A stretch of DNA of 64,000 nt, from the NCBI GenBank assembly GCA_009911175.1, contig QXWX01000001.1:1-64000 (forward strand). Direction: 5' to 3'. Positions 47,989-56,982 of this stretch are shown piece by piece. Both the position numbers and the translations under genes were made by a program. Within the stretch, counting starts at the first letter, position 1. The number at the start of each line of letters is the position of its first letter. Below the pieces are notes generated by a model. That model had not been told where the DNA came from and searched no databases. It was given only the letters and a program-made list of their open reading frames with translations. This DNA is from Lachnospiraceae bacterium. Its GTDB lineage: Bacteria; Bacillota_A; Clostridia; Lachnospirales; Lachnospiraceae.

Positions 47989-48753
47989 ATGGAATCAAAG
48001 AACCCGATCCAGGTATCGGAACGAATCTTTCATACGATAGAATATCTGGCCCAGTCCGGCCCCACGGGGCTGCAGGACCTGAGCAATGAGCTGGGTCTCA
48101 ACAAAAGCACCGTACACCGGATCTTAAATTCTCTCATCTGCATGGATTATGTCCGTCAGGATGCCGAGACCTTAAAATACAGCCTGAGCTTTAAATTCTG
48201 CCGGATCTCAAATCAGATCTTGGCCCAGAACAGCCTGATCGACATCGCCCGCCCTTACATCAAGCAGCTTGCGGAGCTGTCCGGCGAGACCGTCCATCTG
48301 GTGCAGATCGACCATATCCATGCCGTATATATTGACAAAGTAGAGTCTCCCCGGAACTCGGTGCGTCTTGTATCCATGGTGGGAAAAAGCATCCCTCTTT
48401 ACTGCTCCGGGGTCGGTAAGGCCATGCTGGCTGATATGCCGGATGAAAAGATACGTTCCGTCTGGGAACAAAGCGAGATCCGGAAAATGACGGAGTATAC
48501 GATCACCGATCCCGCAAGATTTCAGGAGGAAATTCGGGAGATCCGCAGAAACGGTTATGCTCTGGACAATGAGGAAAATGAACCCGGCGTCCGCTGCATC
48601 GCCGTATCCCTGAGAAGCTTCCAGGGTAAGCCCTCCTATGCACTCAGCATCTCTGCGCCGAAGGATCGGATGTCTGACAGCCGGATTCTGGAATTAAAAG
48701 AGATGATCCTGGATACAAAAGAAAAGATATCACGAGAAACAGGAAGCCTTTAG
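47989..48753 (+). CDS. IclR-family transcriptional regulator (probable KdgR)
   Basis: 254 residues. N-terminal winged HTH (about 5-70; TGLQDLSNELGLNKSTVHRILNSL is the HTH_IclR core, quoted in two parts around LNKST) and a C-terminal IclR effector domain (about 75-250; RCIAVSLRSFQGKPSYALSI). ATG at 47989 is set by the ribosome site; an earlier in-frame ATG lies in the promoter. Divergent from kdgA-kdgK, whose leader carries two palindromes, so it probably represses that operon and responds to KDG or KDPG. Confidence 0.85.
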   Translation: MESKNPIQVSERIFHTIEYLAQSGPTGLQDLSNELGLNKSTVHRILNSLICMDYVRQDAETLKYSLSFKFCRISNQILAQNSLIDIARPYIKQLAELSGETVHLVQIDHIHAVYIDKVESPRNSVRLVSMVGKSIPLYCSGVGKAMLADMPDEKIRSVWEQSEIRKMTEYTITDPARFQEEIREIRRNGYALDNEENEPGVRCIAVSLRSFQGKPSYALSISAPKDRMSDSRILELKEMILDTKEKISRETGSL

Positions 48754-48766
48754 GCTTCCTGCTTTT
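48740..48766 (+). terminator. Terminator of the IclR regulator gene
   Basis: CAGGAAGCC (48740-48748) pairs with GGCTTCCTG (48753-48761) and is followed by CTTTT. Confidence 0.8.
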
Positions 48767-48789
48767 AGATCTGGTTGAATAAAAATCCT

Positions 48790-49440
48790 TCATGGGGCAA
48801 AGACGACCGGATAAATGTCTCTTACGGTTTCCGCGATATAGGTTGCCCCCGCGCGCTTCAATTCCTCATAGTCTCCATACCCGAACAGAACTCCCAGTGA
48901 ATCAAGCCCCATCTTTTTTGCTCCCAGAATGTCGTGCTCCCGGTCGCCGACCATCAGGACCTTTGACCGGTCAGGAATCTCGCAGCTTTCCAGCACATGC
49001 GCGATTACTTCATCCTTTTTTGTACGAGTTTCATCCAGGTTTGCACCCACGATATACGCAAAATATTTTGCAAGGCCGAAATGCTCCAGAATCCTTTTTG
49101 CAAATACCTCCGGCTTTGAGGTCGCTACGATCGCTCGTTTTCCAGAATCCCGGATTTCCTTTAGCAATTCTTCGATCCCTTCATAGACCGTATTCTCAAA
49201 AAGGCCCTTGTCCGTATAGTATTCCCTGTAATATTCCACCGCTTTTCCCGCTTCCTCCGGGGAAAATCCGTAATATTTCTCAAAAGATTCCCTTAATGGC
49301 GGACCGATAAATTTATAGAGCTCTGTTCTGTCGTCGATTTCAATCCCGAACTTTTTTAAAGAATATGCCACGGAATTGGTTATTCCCAGCCCGGAATCCG
49401 TCAATGTCCCGTCCAGGTCAAATAAGATCACATCATACAT
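48790..49440 (-). CDS. HAD-superfamily phosphatase (phosphoglycolate phosphatase-like)
   Basis: 216 residues. HAD motif I DVILFDLDGTLTDSG (nucleophile Asp and acid Asp), motif II AIVATSKPE, motif III Lys in the helix VFAKRILEH, and motif IV VGDREHDILGAK. The four-helix cap sits between motifs I and II. Belongs to the PGP/YjjG-like group; substrate not readable. Start MYDVILFDLDG is chosen for GGAG; an in-frame ATG 20 codons earlier lacks support. Confidence 0.88.
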   Translation of the reverse strand: MYDVILFDLDGTLTDSGLGITNSVAYSLKKFGIEIDDRTELYKFIGPPLRESFEKYYGFSPEEAGKAVEYYREYYTDKGLFENTVYEGIEELLKEIRDSGKRAIVATSKPEVFAKRILEHFGLAKYFAYIVGANLDETRTKKDEVIAHVLESCEIPDRSKVLMVGDREHDILGAKKMGLDSLGVLFGYGDYEELKRAGATYIAETVRDIYPVVFAP

Positions 49441-49750
49441 GGTATTTTCTCCTTTTTCCTCATTCTTAAGGCTGTTAAAAACCGGCTTTACATATGACAC
49501 CGTAAAAGCTTCCTTCTTTAGCAGCTCCTTGCCGCTCTTATCTTAACATACTTTCTCCGGGCGGGAAAGCCGTATTCCCATCCTATTTTCCAATTCTCAT
49601 CCCATGTATTTTCGAACCGGGATTGACTTTATGCCGAAGTTTCGCTAAAATGTCCATAGTATCTACAAGACTGCAGTGTACGCCTGGTCAGGATTTGACC
49701 TGCAGCTCTGCAGAATCAGAAAGCATTTATAGAAAACAGAGGTATAACAC
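49441..49750. promoter_or_regulatory. Divergent region before upp with promoter and leader hairpin
   Basis: upp promoter: TTGACT (49623-49628), 17-base spacer, TAAAAT (49646-49651), leaving a leader of about 95 bases. The leader holds a small hairpin GGTCA/TGACC (49688-49702) next to CTGCAG repeats; this is not a recognisable riboswitch or PyrR attenuator. No gene in the stretch. Confidence 0.6.
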
Positions 49751-50380
49751 ATGAAAAACGTATTTATTATGGATCACCCTTTAATTCAGCACAAGATCTC
49801 CCTGCTCCGTAAAAAGGAAACCGGGACCAACGAATTCCGCAAGCTGGTAGAGGAGATCGCCGTCCTGATCGGTTTTGAAGCGTTCCGTGACCTGCCGCTG
49901 GAGGAGGTGGAGGTGGAGACTCCCATTGAAAAATGCATGACGCCGATGCTGGCCGGGAAAAAGCTGGCTGTCGTTCCAGTCCTGCGTGCCGGATTGGGCA
50001 TGGTAAACGGGATCACGACCCTGGTGCCGTCCGCGAAGATCGGGCATATCGGACTCTACCGCGATCCGGAAACCCACGAGCCTCACGAATACTACTGCAA
50101 GCTGCCGATTCCCATTGATCAGCGTCAGATCGTAGTCGTGGATCCCATGCTGGCAACCGGCGGCTCCGCAGTTGCGGCAGTCGATTTTATCAAAAAGCAT
50201 GGCGGGAAGACGATCAAATGCATGTTTATCATCGCCGCTCCGGAGGGAATCGAACGGCTGACCAAGGCCCATCCGGATGTACAGATCTACGTAGGACACC
50301 TGGACCGCGAGCTGAATGATGCAGCCTACATCTGTCCGGGACTCGGAGATGCCGGCGACCGTATCTTCGGCACAAAGTAG
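49751..50380 (+). CDS. upp: Uracil phosphoribosyltransferase
   Basis: 209 residues. Salvages uracil to UMP with PRPP. PRPP-binding motif [20 protein letters not shown]-terminal [17 protein letters not shown] and uracil-binding region [17 protein letters not shown] at the C-terminus. Typical length. Monocistronic with its own terminator (50395-50425). The ribosome site is weak (AGAGG). Confidence 0.97.
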   Translation: MKNVFIMDHPLIQHKISLLRKKETGTNEFRKLVEEIAVLIGFEAFRDLPLEEVEVETPIEKCMTPMLAGKKLAVVPVLRAGLGMVNGITTLVPSAKIGHIGLYRDPETHEPHEYYCKLPIPIDQRQIVVVDPMLATGGSAVAAVDFIKKHGGKTIKCMFIIAAPEGIERLTKAHPDVQIYVGHLDRELNDAAYICPGLGDAGDRIFGTK

Positions 50381-50394
50381 TTTGCCGCAAAAAG

Positions 50395-50425
50395 AAATCC
50401 CGGAGACATCCTCCGGGATTTTTTT
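50395..50425. terminator. Terminator between upp and the SDR gene
   Basis: AAATCCCGGAG (50395-50405) pairs with CTCCGGGATTT (50411-50421), followed by T on the plus strand and preceded by A-rich sequence, so it serves both convergent genes. Confidence 0.85.
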
Positions 50426-50440
50426 ATATGATACATTTCC

Positions 50441-51241
50441 TTACGGTCTCTGGCCCATTCCGCCTTCCAGAGTGATCGTCTCGCCGGACATATACTTGAA
50501 GTCCGGAGAAGCAAGCTGTACGCAGACACGTCCAATCTCAAGCTCCGCGTCTCCGTAATGTCCTGCCGGCGGCATATGCACGTTCGCCTTGAAGGCATCC
50601 GGATAAGCAGCCTCAAAGTTCTCAAGCTGTGCGGTCCATGCCAGCGGGCATACGATGTTTACATTAATCCCGTCCTTGCCCCACTCGGTTGCCGCTACAC
50701 GGGTCAGTCCGCGGATGCCCTCTTTTGCAGCCGCATACGCACACTGTCCGAAGTTTCCAAATAATCCCGCGCCTGACGCAAAATTGATCACAGAGCCCTT
50801 CGTCTCTTTCAGATGCGGATAGCACGCCTTCATATAGTAGAATGTTGCATACAGTCCCGAATAAACCGCCAGATTGAACTGATCTGTGGTGTGGTCCGCA
50901 AGCGTGACACCGGAAGCGGAAGCCTGCGCGTTGTTGATCAGGACATCAATTCTTCCGAAGGTATCCAGCGTCTGCTTGACTACATTTTCCACAACCGCCT
51001 CATTGTCCGAGCCGGCGCTGACATCCGCCTGAACCGGCAGGACCTTTACGCCGTAAAGCCTTTCCAGCTCTTCCTTCGCGTCAGTCAGCTTCTGCACGTT
51101 CCGTCCGGTAATGACGATATTGGCGCCTTCCTTTGCATAAGCGGTAGCGATGCCGTATCCGATGGAGCCGCATCTGCCGTCACGCAGGACCGCTCTTCCT
51201 CCTCCTGTGATGATCACTGTTTTTTCTGTCAAAAATCCCAT
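50441..51241 (-). CDS. SDR-family oxidoreductase with a lengthened nucleotide loop
   Basis: 266 residues from ATG 51239-51241 (GGAGG eight bases ahead); earlier in-frame ATGs lack one. Rossmann fold with TGGG at the start, but the usual TGxxxGIG is stretched: TGGGRAVLRDGRCGSIGYG. Then ITGRN, LPVQADVS, INNAQASASG, catalytic Ser in INFASGAG, and Tyr-x3-Lys in YAAAKEG. The classical SDR C-terminus is present. NAD(P)-dependent reduction or oxidation of an unknown alcohol or ketone; the gene stands alone. Confidence 0.82.
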   Translation of the reverse strand: MGFLTEKTVIITGGGRAVLRDGRCGSIGYGIATAYAKEGANIVITGRNVQKLTDAKEELERLYGVKVLPVQADVSAGSDNEAVVENVVKQTLDTFGRIDVLINNAQASASGVTLADHTTDQFNLAVYSGLYATFYYMKACYPHLKETKGSVINFASGAGLFGNFGQCAYAAAKEGIRGLTRVAATEWGKDGINVNIVCPLAWTAQLENFEAAYPDAFKANVHMPPAGHYGDAELEIGRVCVQLASPDFKYMSGETITLEGGMGQRP

Positions 51242-51326
51242 GTCTTTGGCCTCCTTCTTTCTAACTGTTTCTATTAATTCATGCATCTGCTTCACAACTC
51301 GTCAGACGCGAATGAATCGCACTTGT

Positions 51327-53477
51327 CTATGCCTGTCTTTTCAGGTAGTAGAATCCAAACGGCTGGATATGCACGCCTGCCGGCTGGATCGCCTCGCCTG
51401 AGATCAGGTCCACATAATTTCCGTCAATCTCATTGATCCACGCGATCTTGTCATATTCACTGAAATTAAACAGCCCGAACAGCTTTTCCCCTTCAAAATA
51501 TCTTCCGATGCACAGGACTCCCTGCTCCCAGGTCTCCACCGTCCATACATTGGCATTGGTCACGAATACCTTCTCGGATTTCCGGATCTCTTCCAGCCGG
51601 TTCAGCCTCTGGAACATCTTTCCTTCCACAGTCTCAGGATCCGTGATATTTTCTGCAAGGTCCCATCTCATGGCTCCGCGGTGGATATAACGGGAATCCT
51701 CTGCCTTGTCCGGATCCTCCTTATAGGAATAGTCATTGACCTGTCCCATTTCATCTCCGCTGTACAATACCGGAATCCCAGACTGCATGAACATATATGC
51801 ATGCAGCATCACATCCATCTGGATCGCCTTTTCCATAGCCTGCGCATCCTCTTCAAACCCGGCCTTTTCGATTCCACACATGGACGCGGTCGTTCCGCAG
51901 AAACGGGCGTCCCCAAGGACCAGGTCTTCATTGTAGAGTACGCCCCGGCTGGTGCTGTTGCCGGTGTAGCCCCGGAAATAGTCGTTCAGATACTGCTTAT
52001 GGGAGCGTTCATGGATCCCTTCCAGCTCCAGGGTCGGATAATCCAGTCCCCATCCGATATCATCATGGCAGCGCAGATAATTCAGGAATACATACTCCTT
52101 CGGCAGGTTATTCACAATGTCAAGCTGCCGCTTCAAGAGCCGCACATCTCTCGTTGCCACCGTATGCCATGTGGTCGCCATTGTGGTCACATTGTAGAGC
52201 ATATGGCATTCCGGCTTTTCCACGGTTCCAAAATAAGGCACCACCTTCTCCGGTTCCATGACCACTTCGCCCAGAAGAAGGATCCCCGGGCACACGATCT
52301 CGCCGATCATACGCATCATACGCACGATGGTATGTACCCTCGGCAGGTTCCTGCAGTCGGTATTCAGTTCCTTCCATATATAGGGGACCGCATCGATCCG
52401 GATAACATCAATTCCCTTGTTTGCCAAAAACAGGAAATTGTACATCATCTCATTGAATACCCTTGGGTTTTTATAATTCAAATCCCACTGATAGGGATAA
52501 AATGTCGTCATTACATAGTGCTTGATGTCATCCAGCCAGGTAAAGTTGCCGGGCGCTGTCGTCGGAAATACCTGGGGTACGGTGCGCTCATACTGCTGCG
52601 GGATGGCGTCATTGTCATAGAAGAAGTATCTGCTCATATACTCTCCGTCTCCCTGGCGCGCGCGCTTTGCCCATTCGTGGTCTTCCGAGGTATGATTCAT
52701 GACAAAGTCCATACACACATTCATGTTCTTTTTGCGGCATGCGGCGGTAAGGCTTTCCAAGTCTTCCATAGTCCCCAGCTTTTCCTGTACCTTCCGGAAA
52801 TCCGAAACCGCGTATCCGCCGTCCGACCGGCCCTTCGGAGTCTCCAAAAACGGCATCAGATGGATGTAGTTCACATTGCTCTTCTCCAAATAGTCCAGTC
52901 TGGATTCTACTCCCTTGATATCTCCCGCAAAATTATCTATGTAAAGCATCATTCCAAGCATATCATTCTGCTTGTACCAGCCCGGGTTCTCCTCCCGTCT
53001 CAAATCCAATGCTTTCAGATCCTGATTCCGTTCCTCATAGAACCTGTAGAGGTTATCACACAGCTCCGCAAACATGGAGTCATTGCCGTACAATTCCGTA
53101 TAAAGCCATTTCAACTCATCAAAGTGGCGGTTGAACCTTCTTCTGTACACTTCCTCCTGCCGGCTTTTCTCTTCCTCCGCAAGCTCCGGCTCTGCCGCCT
53201 TTTCCTCTGCAGGCGCAGATTCTTTCTCAGGCTTTTCTTGTTTTTCTTCTATCTTCTCAGCTTCCCCGGTTTTCTCTTCTGCCATCACGGCTTCTTTTAC
53301 TTCCGTCTCAGGCTTTGCTGTCTCGGCTGTTTTCTGCTCATCAGCAAGAGATTCCTGCCCGGCCGCTTCCTGTCCGGTCATTTCCTCTGTCTCCATCGTT
53401 ACTGTCTCTTCCGCAGCATGTTCCACCTGGTTCCTGATCTTGCTTTTCCTGGCCCTGGCCGCTTTTTTTCTGCTCAT
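51327..53477 (-). CDS. Amylosucrase-like GH13 enzyme with an acidic N-terminal extension
   Basis: 716 residues. Residues 1 to about 108 are a low-complexity Glu/Ala/Lys-rich region with a basic start (MSRKKAARARKSKIR) and no signal peptide. From about 110 it follows the amylosucrase/sucrose hydrolase layout (GH13_4): N-terminal helical domain, then the (beta/alpha)8 barrel with CMDFVMNHTS, nucleophile Asp in DVIRIDAVP, acid Glu in LLLGEVV and CHDDIGWG, ending in a beta domain. Probably a cytoplasmic sucrose- or glucan-cleaving transglucosidase. Monocistronic. The extension is not part of the family fold. Confidence 0.85.
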   Translation of the reverse strand: MSRKKAARARKSKIRNQVEHAAEETVTMETEEMTGQEAAGQESLADEQKTAETAKPETEVKEAVMAEEKTGEAEKIEEKQEKPEKESAPAEEKAAEPELAEEEKSRQEEVYRRRFNRHFDELKWLYTELYGNDSMFAELCDNLYRFYEERNQDLKALDLRREENPGWYKQNDMLGMMLYIDNFAGDIKGVESRLDYLEKSNVNYIHLMPFLETPKGRSDGGYAVSDFRKVQEKLGTMEDLESLTAACRKKNMNVCMDFVMNHTSEDHEWAKRARQGDGEYMSRYFFYDNDAIPQQYERTVPQVFPTTAPGNFTWLDDIKHYVMTTFYPYQWDLNYKNPRVFNEMMYNFLFLANKGIDVIRIDAVPYIWKELNTDCRNLPRVHTIVRMMRMIGEIVCPGILLLGEVVMEPEKVVPYFGTVEKPECHMLYNVTTMATTWHTVATRDVRLLKRQLDIVNNLPKEYVFLNYLRCHDDIGWGLDYPTLELEGIHERSHKQYLNDYFRGYTGNSTSRGVLYNEDLVLGDARFCGTTASMCGIEKAGFEEDAQAMEKAIQMDVMLHAYMFMQSGIPVLYSGDEMGQVNDYSYKEDPDKAEDSRYIHRGAMRWDLAENITDPETVEGKMFQRLNRLEEIRKSEKVFVTNANVWTVETWEQGVLCIGRYFEGEKLFGLFNFSEYDKIAWINEIDGNYVDLISGEAIQPAGVHIQPFGFYYLKRQA

Positions 53478-53658
53478 CTTTCATCCTCCTGTTCCGTATC
53501 GCAATGTGTTGCGGTGCACCTGACGGATGCAACTGACTCCACGTAAAATGATAGCATACCAGACTTTAGAAAACAACCGCTTTCAAACCGTTATGTTGCA
53601 CAAATTTTCTCCTGCGTTTTTGTATGTTTCTTTGTCCTGTTCCCTGTCGAAAACAGCC

Positions 53659-54123
53659 TTAGAGATTCCGTACCTTGAACTCCCTCTGCGCCTCTCTCTT
53701 CTGGTCCTTTTTGGCAATATCATCCCGCTTGTCATACAGTTTTTTTCCTTTGGCCAGACCGATCTCCAGCTTCACCAGACTGCCGCTGAAATACACTCTC
53801 AGCGGAACTACCGTATTCCCCTTTTCCTTCATCTTCCCGAAGATCTTGTCGATCTCCTTTTTGTGGAGCAGGAGCTTCCGCGCCCGAAGGGGATCCTTGT
53901 TGAAGATATTCCCCTTCTCGTAAGGCGAGATATGCATACCATAGATAAATACCTCGCCGTCCTCAACGCGGATAAACGCCTCCTTGATGCTGCACTGCCC
54001 CATCCGCAGGGACTTCACCTCTGTTCCGTGAAGCACAAGGCCTGCCTCATATTTTTCCAAAATAAAATAATCATGGTATGCCTTTTTATTATTTGCGATC
54101 AATTTTCCCTCTGCCTTGCCCAT
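53659..54123 (-). CDS. smpB: SsrA-binding protein
   Basis: 154 residues, normal length. Brings tmRNA to stalled ribosomes. N-terminal [20 protein letters not shown], then [13 protein letters not shown], and the basic C-terminal tail [20 protein letters not shown]. It follows rnr by 40 bases; the order secG-rnr-smpB is common in Firmicutes. The tmRNA gene itself is not seen nearby. Confidence 0.97.
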   Translation of the reverse strand: MGKAEGKLIANNKKAYHDYFILEKYEAGLVLHGTEVKSLRMGQCSIKEAFIRVEDGEVFIYGMHISPYEKGNIFNKDPLRARKLLLHKKEIDKIFGKMKEKGNTVVPLRVYFSGSLVKLEIGLAKGKKLYDKRDDIAKKDQKREAQREFKVRNL

Positions 54124-54163
54124 AATCTATACCTTTCTGTTTAAAATCCAGTGCTCAGTATTC

Positions 54164-56293
54164 CTATAGGAATCCGAACCGTATCGTCCTCTGCGCCTTG
54201 TCCGTATCCAGGACCCGGATCCGCACGGTCTGTCCCAGCTTATACACATTATGGGTACGCTCTCCGACCAGTTCAAAGCGATCTTCCCAATACTCATAAT
54301 GATCATCCGTCATATCGACCACATGAACCAGCCCCTCGATCGTATTCGGAAGCTCCACATAGGCTCCCCATTTTGTGATCCCGGAAATGACGCCTTCAAA
54401 CTCTTCCCCGATCCGTTCCTGCATATATTCTACCTTTTTCAGCTTCACGGTCTCCCGCTCCGCCTCCTCTGCGCGCCGTTCCATGACGCTGGACTGCATC
54501 GCCACCTCGGGCAGTATCTTCTCATAATGCGCCATCCGTTCCTCCGTCATGCGTCCCCGGATATTTTCCTTAATGATCCGGTGGATCTGCAGGTCCGGAT
54601 ATCTGCGGATGGGCGATGTGAAATGCGTATAATACTTGGCCGCCAGCCCAAAATGCCCCGTGTTCTCCCAGGTATACTTTGCCTGCTTCATAGACCGAAG
54701 AGCCAGACGGCTGATCAGCGCTTCTTCCGGTGTTCCTTCCACCTTGCCCAAGAGCTTTTGCACCTCCTTCGGGCGTACCTCATTGCCCACATGGATATGA
54801 TAGCCGAAGTTGTTGATCAATGTGCTCAGCTTCCGGATCTTATCTTCGTCCGGAGTCTCATGGGTCCGATACAGGAACGGGAGCTCCCGCCAATAGTATT
54901 CCTCGGCCACGGTTTCATTTGCCAGAAGCATAAAATCCTCGATCAGCTTGGTCGCCACATTCCGGTCATAGGGCCGGATCTCGACGGGCCTTCCGTTCTC
55001 GTCCAGGATTATCTTTGTCTCCGGAAAATCAAAGTCTATGGAGCCCCTCTGATGGCGCCTTTCCCGCAGAATACGGGACAGCTCCGCCATCCGTTCGAAC
55101 AGCGGCACCAGCTTCCTGTACCGTTCCATCTCCTCTGGATCGCGTTTTTCCAGGATCTTAGCCACACTGGTATAGCACATACGCTCATCCACACAGATGA
55201 CGGTCTCCGCAATCTCCGAATCCACGACCTCCCCTTTTCCATTCACAAGCATGATGCAGCTCAGCGCCAGCCGTTCCTCACCCGCGTTGAGGGAGCAGAT
55301 CCCGTTGGACAGCTTATGGGGCAGCATGGGGATCACCCGGTCCGAAAGATACACGCTGGTCCCCCGCTTCAAAGCCTCCTTGTCCAGCGCGCTGTGCTCC
55401 TGGACATAATTCGTCACATCCGCGATATGCACGCCTAACCGGTAATTCTCCCCTTCCTTTGTAAGGGACACCGCGTCGTCCAGATCCTTGGCGTCCTCAC
55501 CGTCAATGGTGACCATCTGCCATTCCCGCAGATCCTTACGACCCGCCATATCAGCCTCACTTACGTCCTTGCCAACCCGTTCCGCCTGATTCATTACCTT
55601 TTCCGGAAATTCCACCGGAAGGTCAAATCCCTTTACAATGGACATGATATCCGTTCCCGGATCATTGATGTGGCCGATCACCTCCGTCACGAACCCTTCC
55701 GGATTCTTCTGTTCTCCGCCGTAGGATGTCAGCTCTACAACTACCTTATGTCCGGTCATGGCTCCTTTTTCCTTACCTGCCGGAATATAGATATCCTTCA
55801 GGATCCTCTGGTCGTCCGGTCGGACAAATCCATAGTTCCTGCTCTTTTCATACAGGCCCACGATACTGACCGTCCTGTGAGACAGAACGCGGATGATCTT
55901 CCCTTCTGTCCGCTTTCGGTTCTGATCCGCTCCGTCCTTATGCCGGGTGATGATAAACTCCACCTCATCCCCCTGAAAGGCCCCGCCTCTGTTTTCCTCC
56001 GCGACAAAAACATCCTCTTCTTCCCCTTCCCGGCTGATAAATCCAAATCCCCTTGCATTTGCCTGAAAGGTTCCTGTCAGGCGCTTCGCCTGCCCTTTGG
56101 TATACTTTCCTCTCTTCGATACACTGATCCTGCCCTCCGCTTCCAGGGCATCCAGCACTTCCTTCAATTCCTCTCTCTGATCCCGCGGTATCTGAAGCAG
56201 CATCGCAATCTCTTTGATCTTCATAGGCACATAGAAATCATCACAGATCAAATCATAGATAATTTTCTTGCGCTTTTCAAACGTATTATCCAT
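54164..56293 (-). CDS. rnr: Ribonuclease R
   Basis: 709 residues. 3'-5' exoribonuclease. N-terminal winged helix (about 1-65), two cold-shock-like RNA-binding domains (about 70-230), RNB catalytic domain (about 255-585) with the metal-binding Asp cluster in TIDGEDAKDLDDAVSL, and a C-terminal S1 domain (about 625-705; EFEGVISGITKWGAYVEL). Acts with tmRNA/SmpB in clearing faulty mRNA, consistent with smpB next to it. Confidence 0.97.
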   Translation of the reverse strand: MDNTFEKRKKIIYDLICDDFYVPMKIKEIAMLLQIPRDQREELKEVLDALEAEGRISVSKRGKYTKGQAKRLTGTFQANARGFGFISREGEEEDVFVAEENRGGAFQGDEVEFIITRHKDGADQNRKRTEGKIIRVLSHRTVSIVGLYEKSRNYGFVRPDDQRILKDIYIPAGKEKGAMTGHKVVVELTSYGGEQKNPEGFVTEVIGHINDPGTDIMSIVKGFDLPVEFPEKVMNQAERVGKDVSEADMAGRKDLREWQMVTIDGEDAKDLDDAVSLTKEGENYRLGVHIADVTNYVQEHSALDKEALKRGTSVYLSDRVIPMLPHKLSNGICSLNAGEERLALSCIMLVNGKGEVVDSEIAETVICVDERMCYTSVAKILEKRDPEEMERYRKLVPLFERMAELSRILRERRHQRGSIDFDFPETKIILDENGRPVEIRPYDRNVATKLIEDFMLLANETVAEEYYWRELPFLYRTHETPDEDKIRKLSTLINNFGYHIHVGNEVRPKEVQKLLGKVEGTPEEALISRLALRSMKQAKYTWENTGHFGLAAKYYTHFTSPIRRYPDLQIHRIIKENIRGRMTEERMAHYEKILPEVAMQSSVMERRAEEAERETVKLKKVEYMQERIGEEFEGVISGITKWGAYVELPNTIEGLVHVVDMTDDHYEYWEDRFELVGERTHNVYKLGQTVRIRVLDTDKAQRTIRFGFL

Positions 56294-56533
56294 ATTCTCT
56301 CTCCTCTCTGGTAGTTTCTCCCCGGCGAATCACATTATACGAAAAAAACACCCTATACTGCTTATAGAGTGCCTTCCTCATCCTGTACCAGAGACGAAAC
56401 CTATGAAACCTATTCTAATCGCTGCCGTTTACCCCTTTGCGTGTAAGCGACAGCTTCTGATCCTCTTCTTCGTTCCTGCCTTTCATCCTGCGGTTCCTGC
56501 TGTCGTTGTCCGACTGCGCAGCCGTGTCTGTCC

Positions 56534-56776
56534 TCAGTTAAATACGCCCAGGTTCAGTACGACCGCCAGTAAAATGAACAAAATTGCAAGAAACTTTGTT
56601 GACTTCACAAGTGCCCCCTCCATGGAACGTCCTTTATTCTGTCCCCAATAGGTATCTGCTACGCCGCTGATTGTCCCGAGTCCGGCTGACTTTCCTTCCT
56701 GAAGAAGAATAATCGCTGACAATGCGATACAATCTATCACAAATATAATCGTTAGAACAATCTTTAAAATGTCCAT
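56534..56776 (-). CDS. secG: Protein translocase subunit SecG
   Basis: 80 residues from ATG with AGGAGG nine bases ahead. Two membrane segments (about 3-24 and 55-76) joined by the conserved loop LLQEGKSAGLGTISG. Subunit of the SecYEG channel. Heads the secG-rnr-smpB row, with 240 bases to rnr in which I see no gene. Confidence 0.95.
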   Translation of the reverse strand: MDILKIVLTIIFVIDCIALSAIILLQEGKSAGLGTISGVADTYWGQNKGRSMEGALVKSTKFLAILFILLAVVLNLGVFN

Positions 56777-56880
56777 CCGCACACACCTCCTATAATAATC
56801 CTCTTACTCACAAGTAGATTTATTTTAGCACAATGCTTCATGGATGGCAAGCATTTCTTTTAATTTCGAACAAATTTCGG

Positions 56881-56937
56881 GTTACTATTCACAGCCACTT
56901 CACCCACATGCGCAAAAACAGCCGGCAAGGCCGTCCA
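56881..56937 (+). repeat. Dispersed repeat element, half copy
   Basis: Starts GTTACTATTCACAGCC and continues CACTTCACCCACATGCGC, matching (with a few substitutions) the minus-strand reading of 47792-47848. The second half and the other terminal repeat are absent, so this is a truncated copy. It lies between secG and the alpha-galactosidase gene. Confidence 0.75.
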
Positions 56938-56982
56938 CTACCGCTGCCTGTACAAAGCAGCGGTCCGGACAGCCTGTTCCAT

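Noticed and set aside
51681..53546. A 621-codon open frame on the plus strand
   Set aside because: It lies wholly antisense to the GH13 enzyme gene, has no ribosome site or family features, and its His/Ile-rich composition is that of a mirrored frame.
53478..54163. A tmRNA gene near smpB
   Set aside because: tmRNA often lies close to smpB, but I found no tRNA-Ala-like ends or tag-peptide frame in the flanks here.
54251..55438. A 395-codon open frame on the plus strand
   Set aside because: Antisense to rnr, whose full domain set is intact on the other strand.
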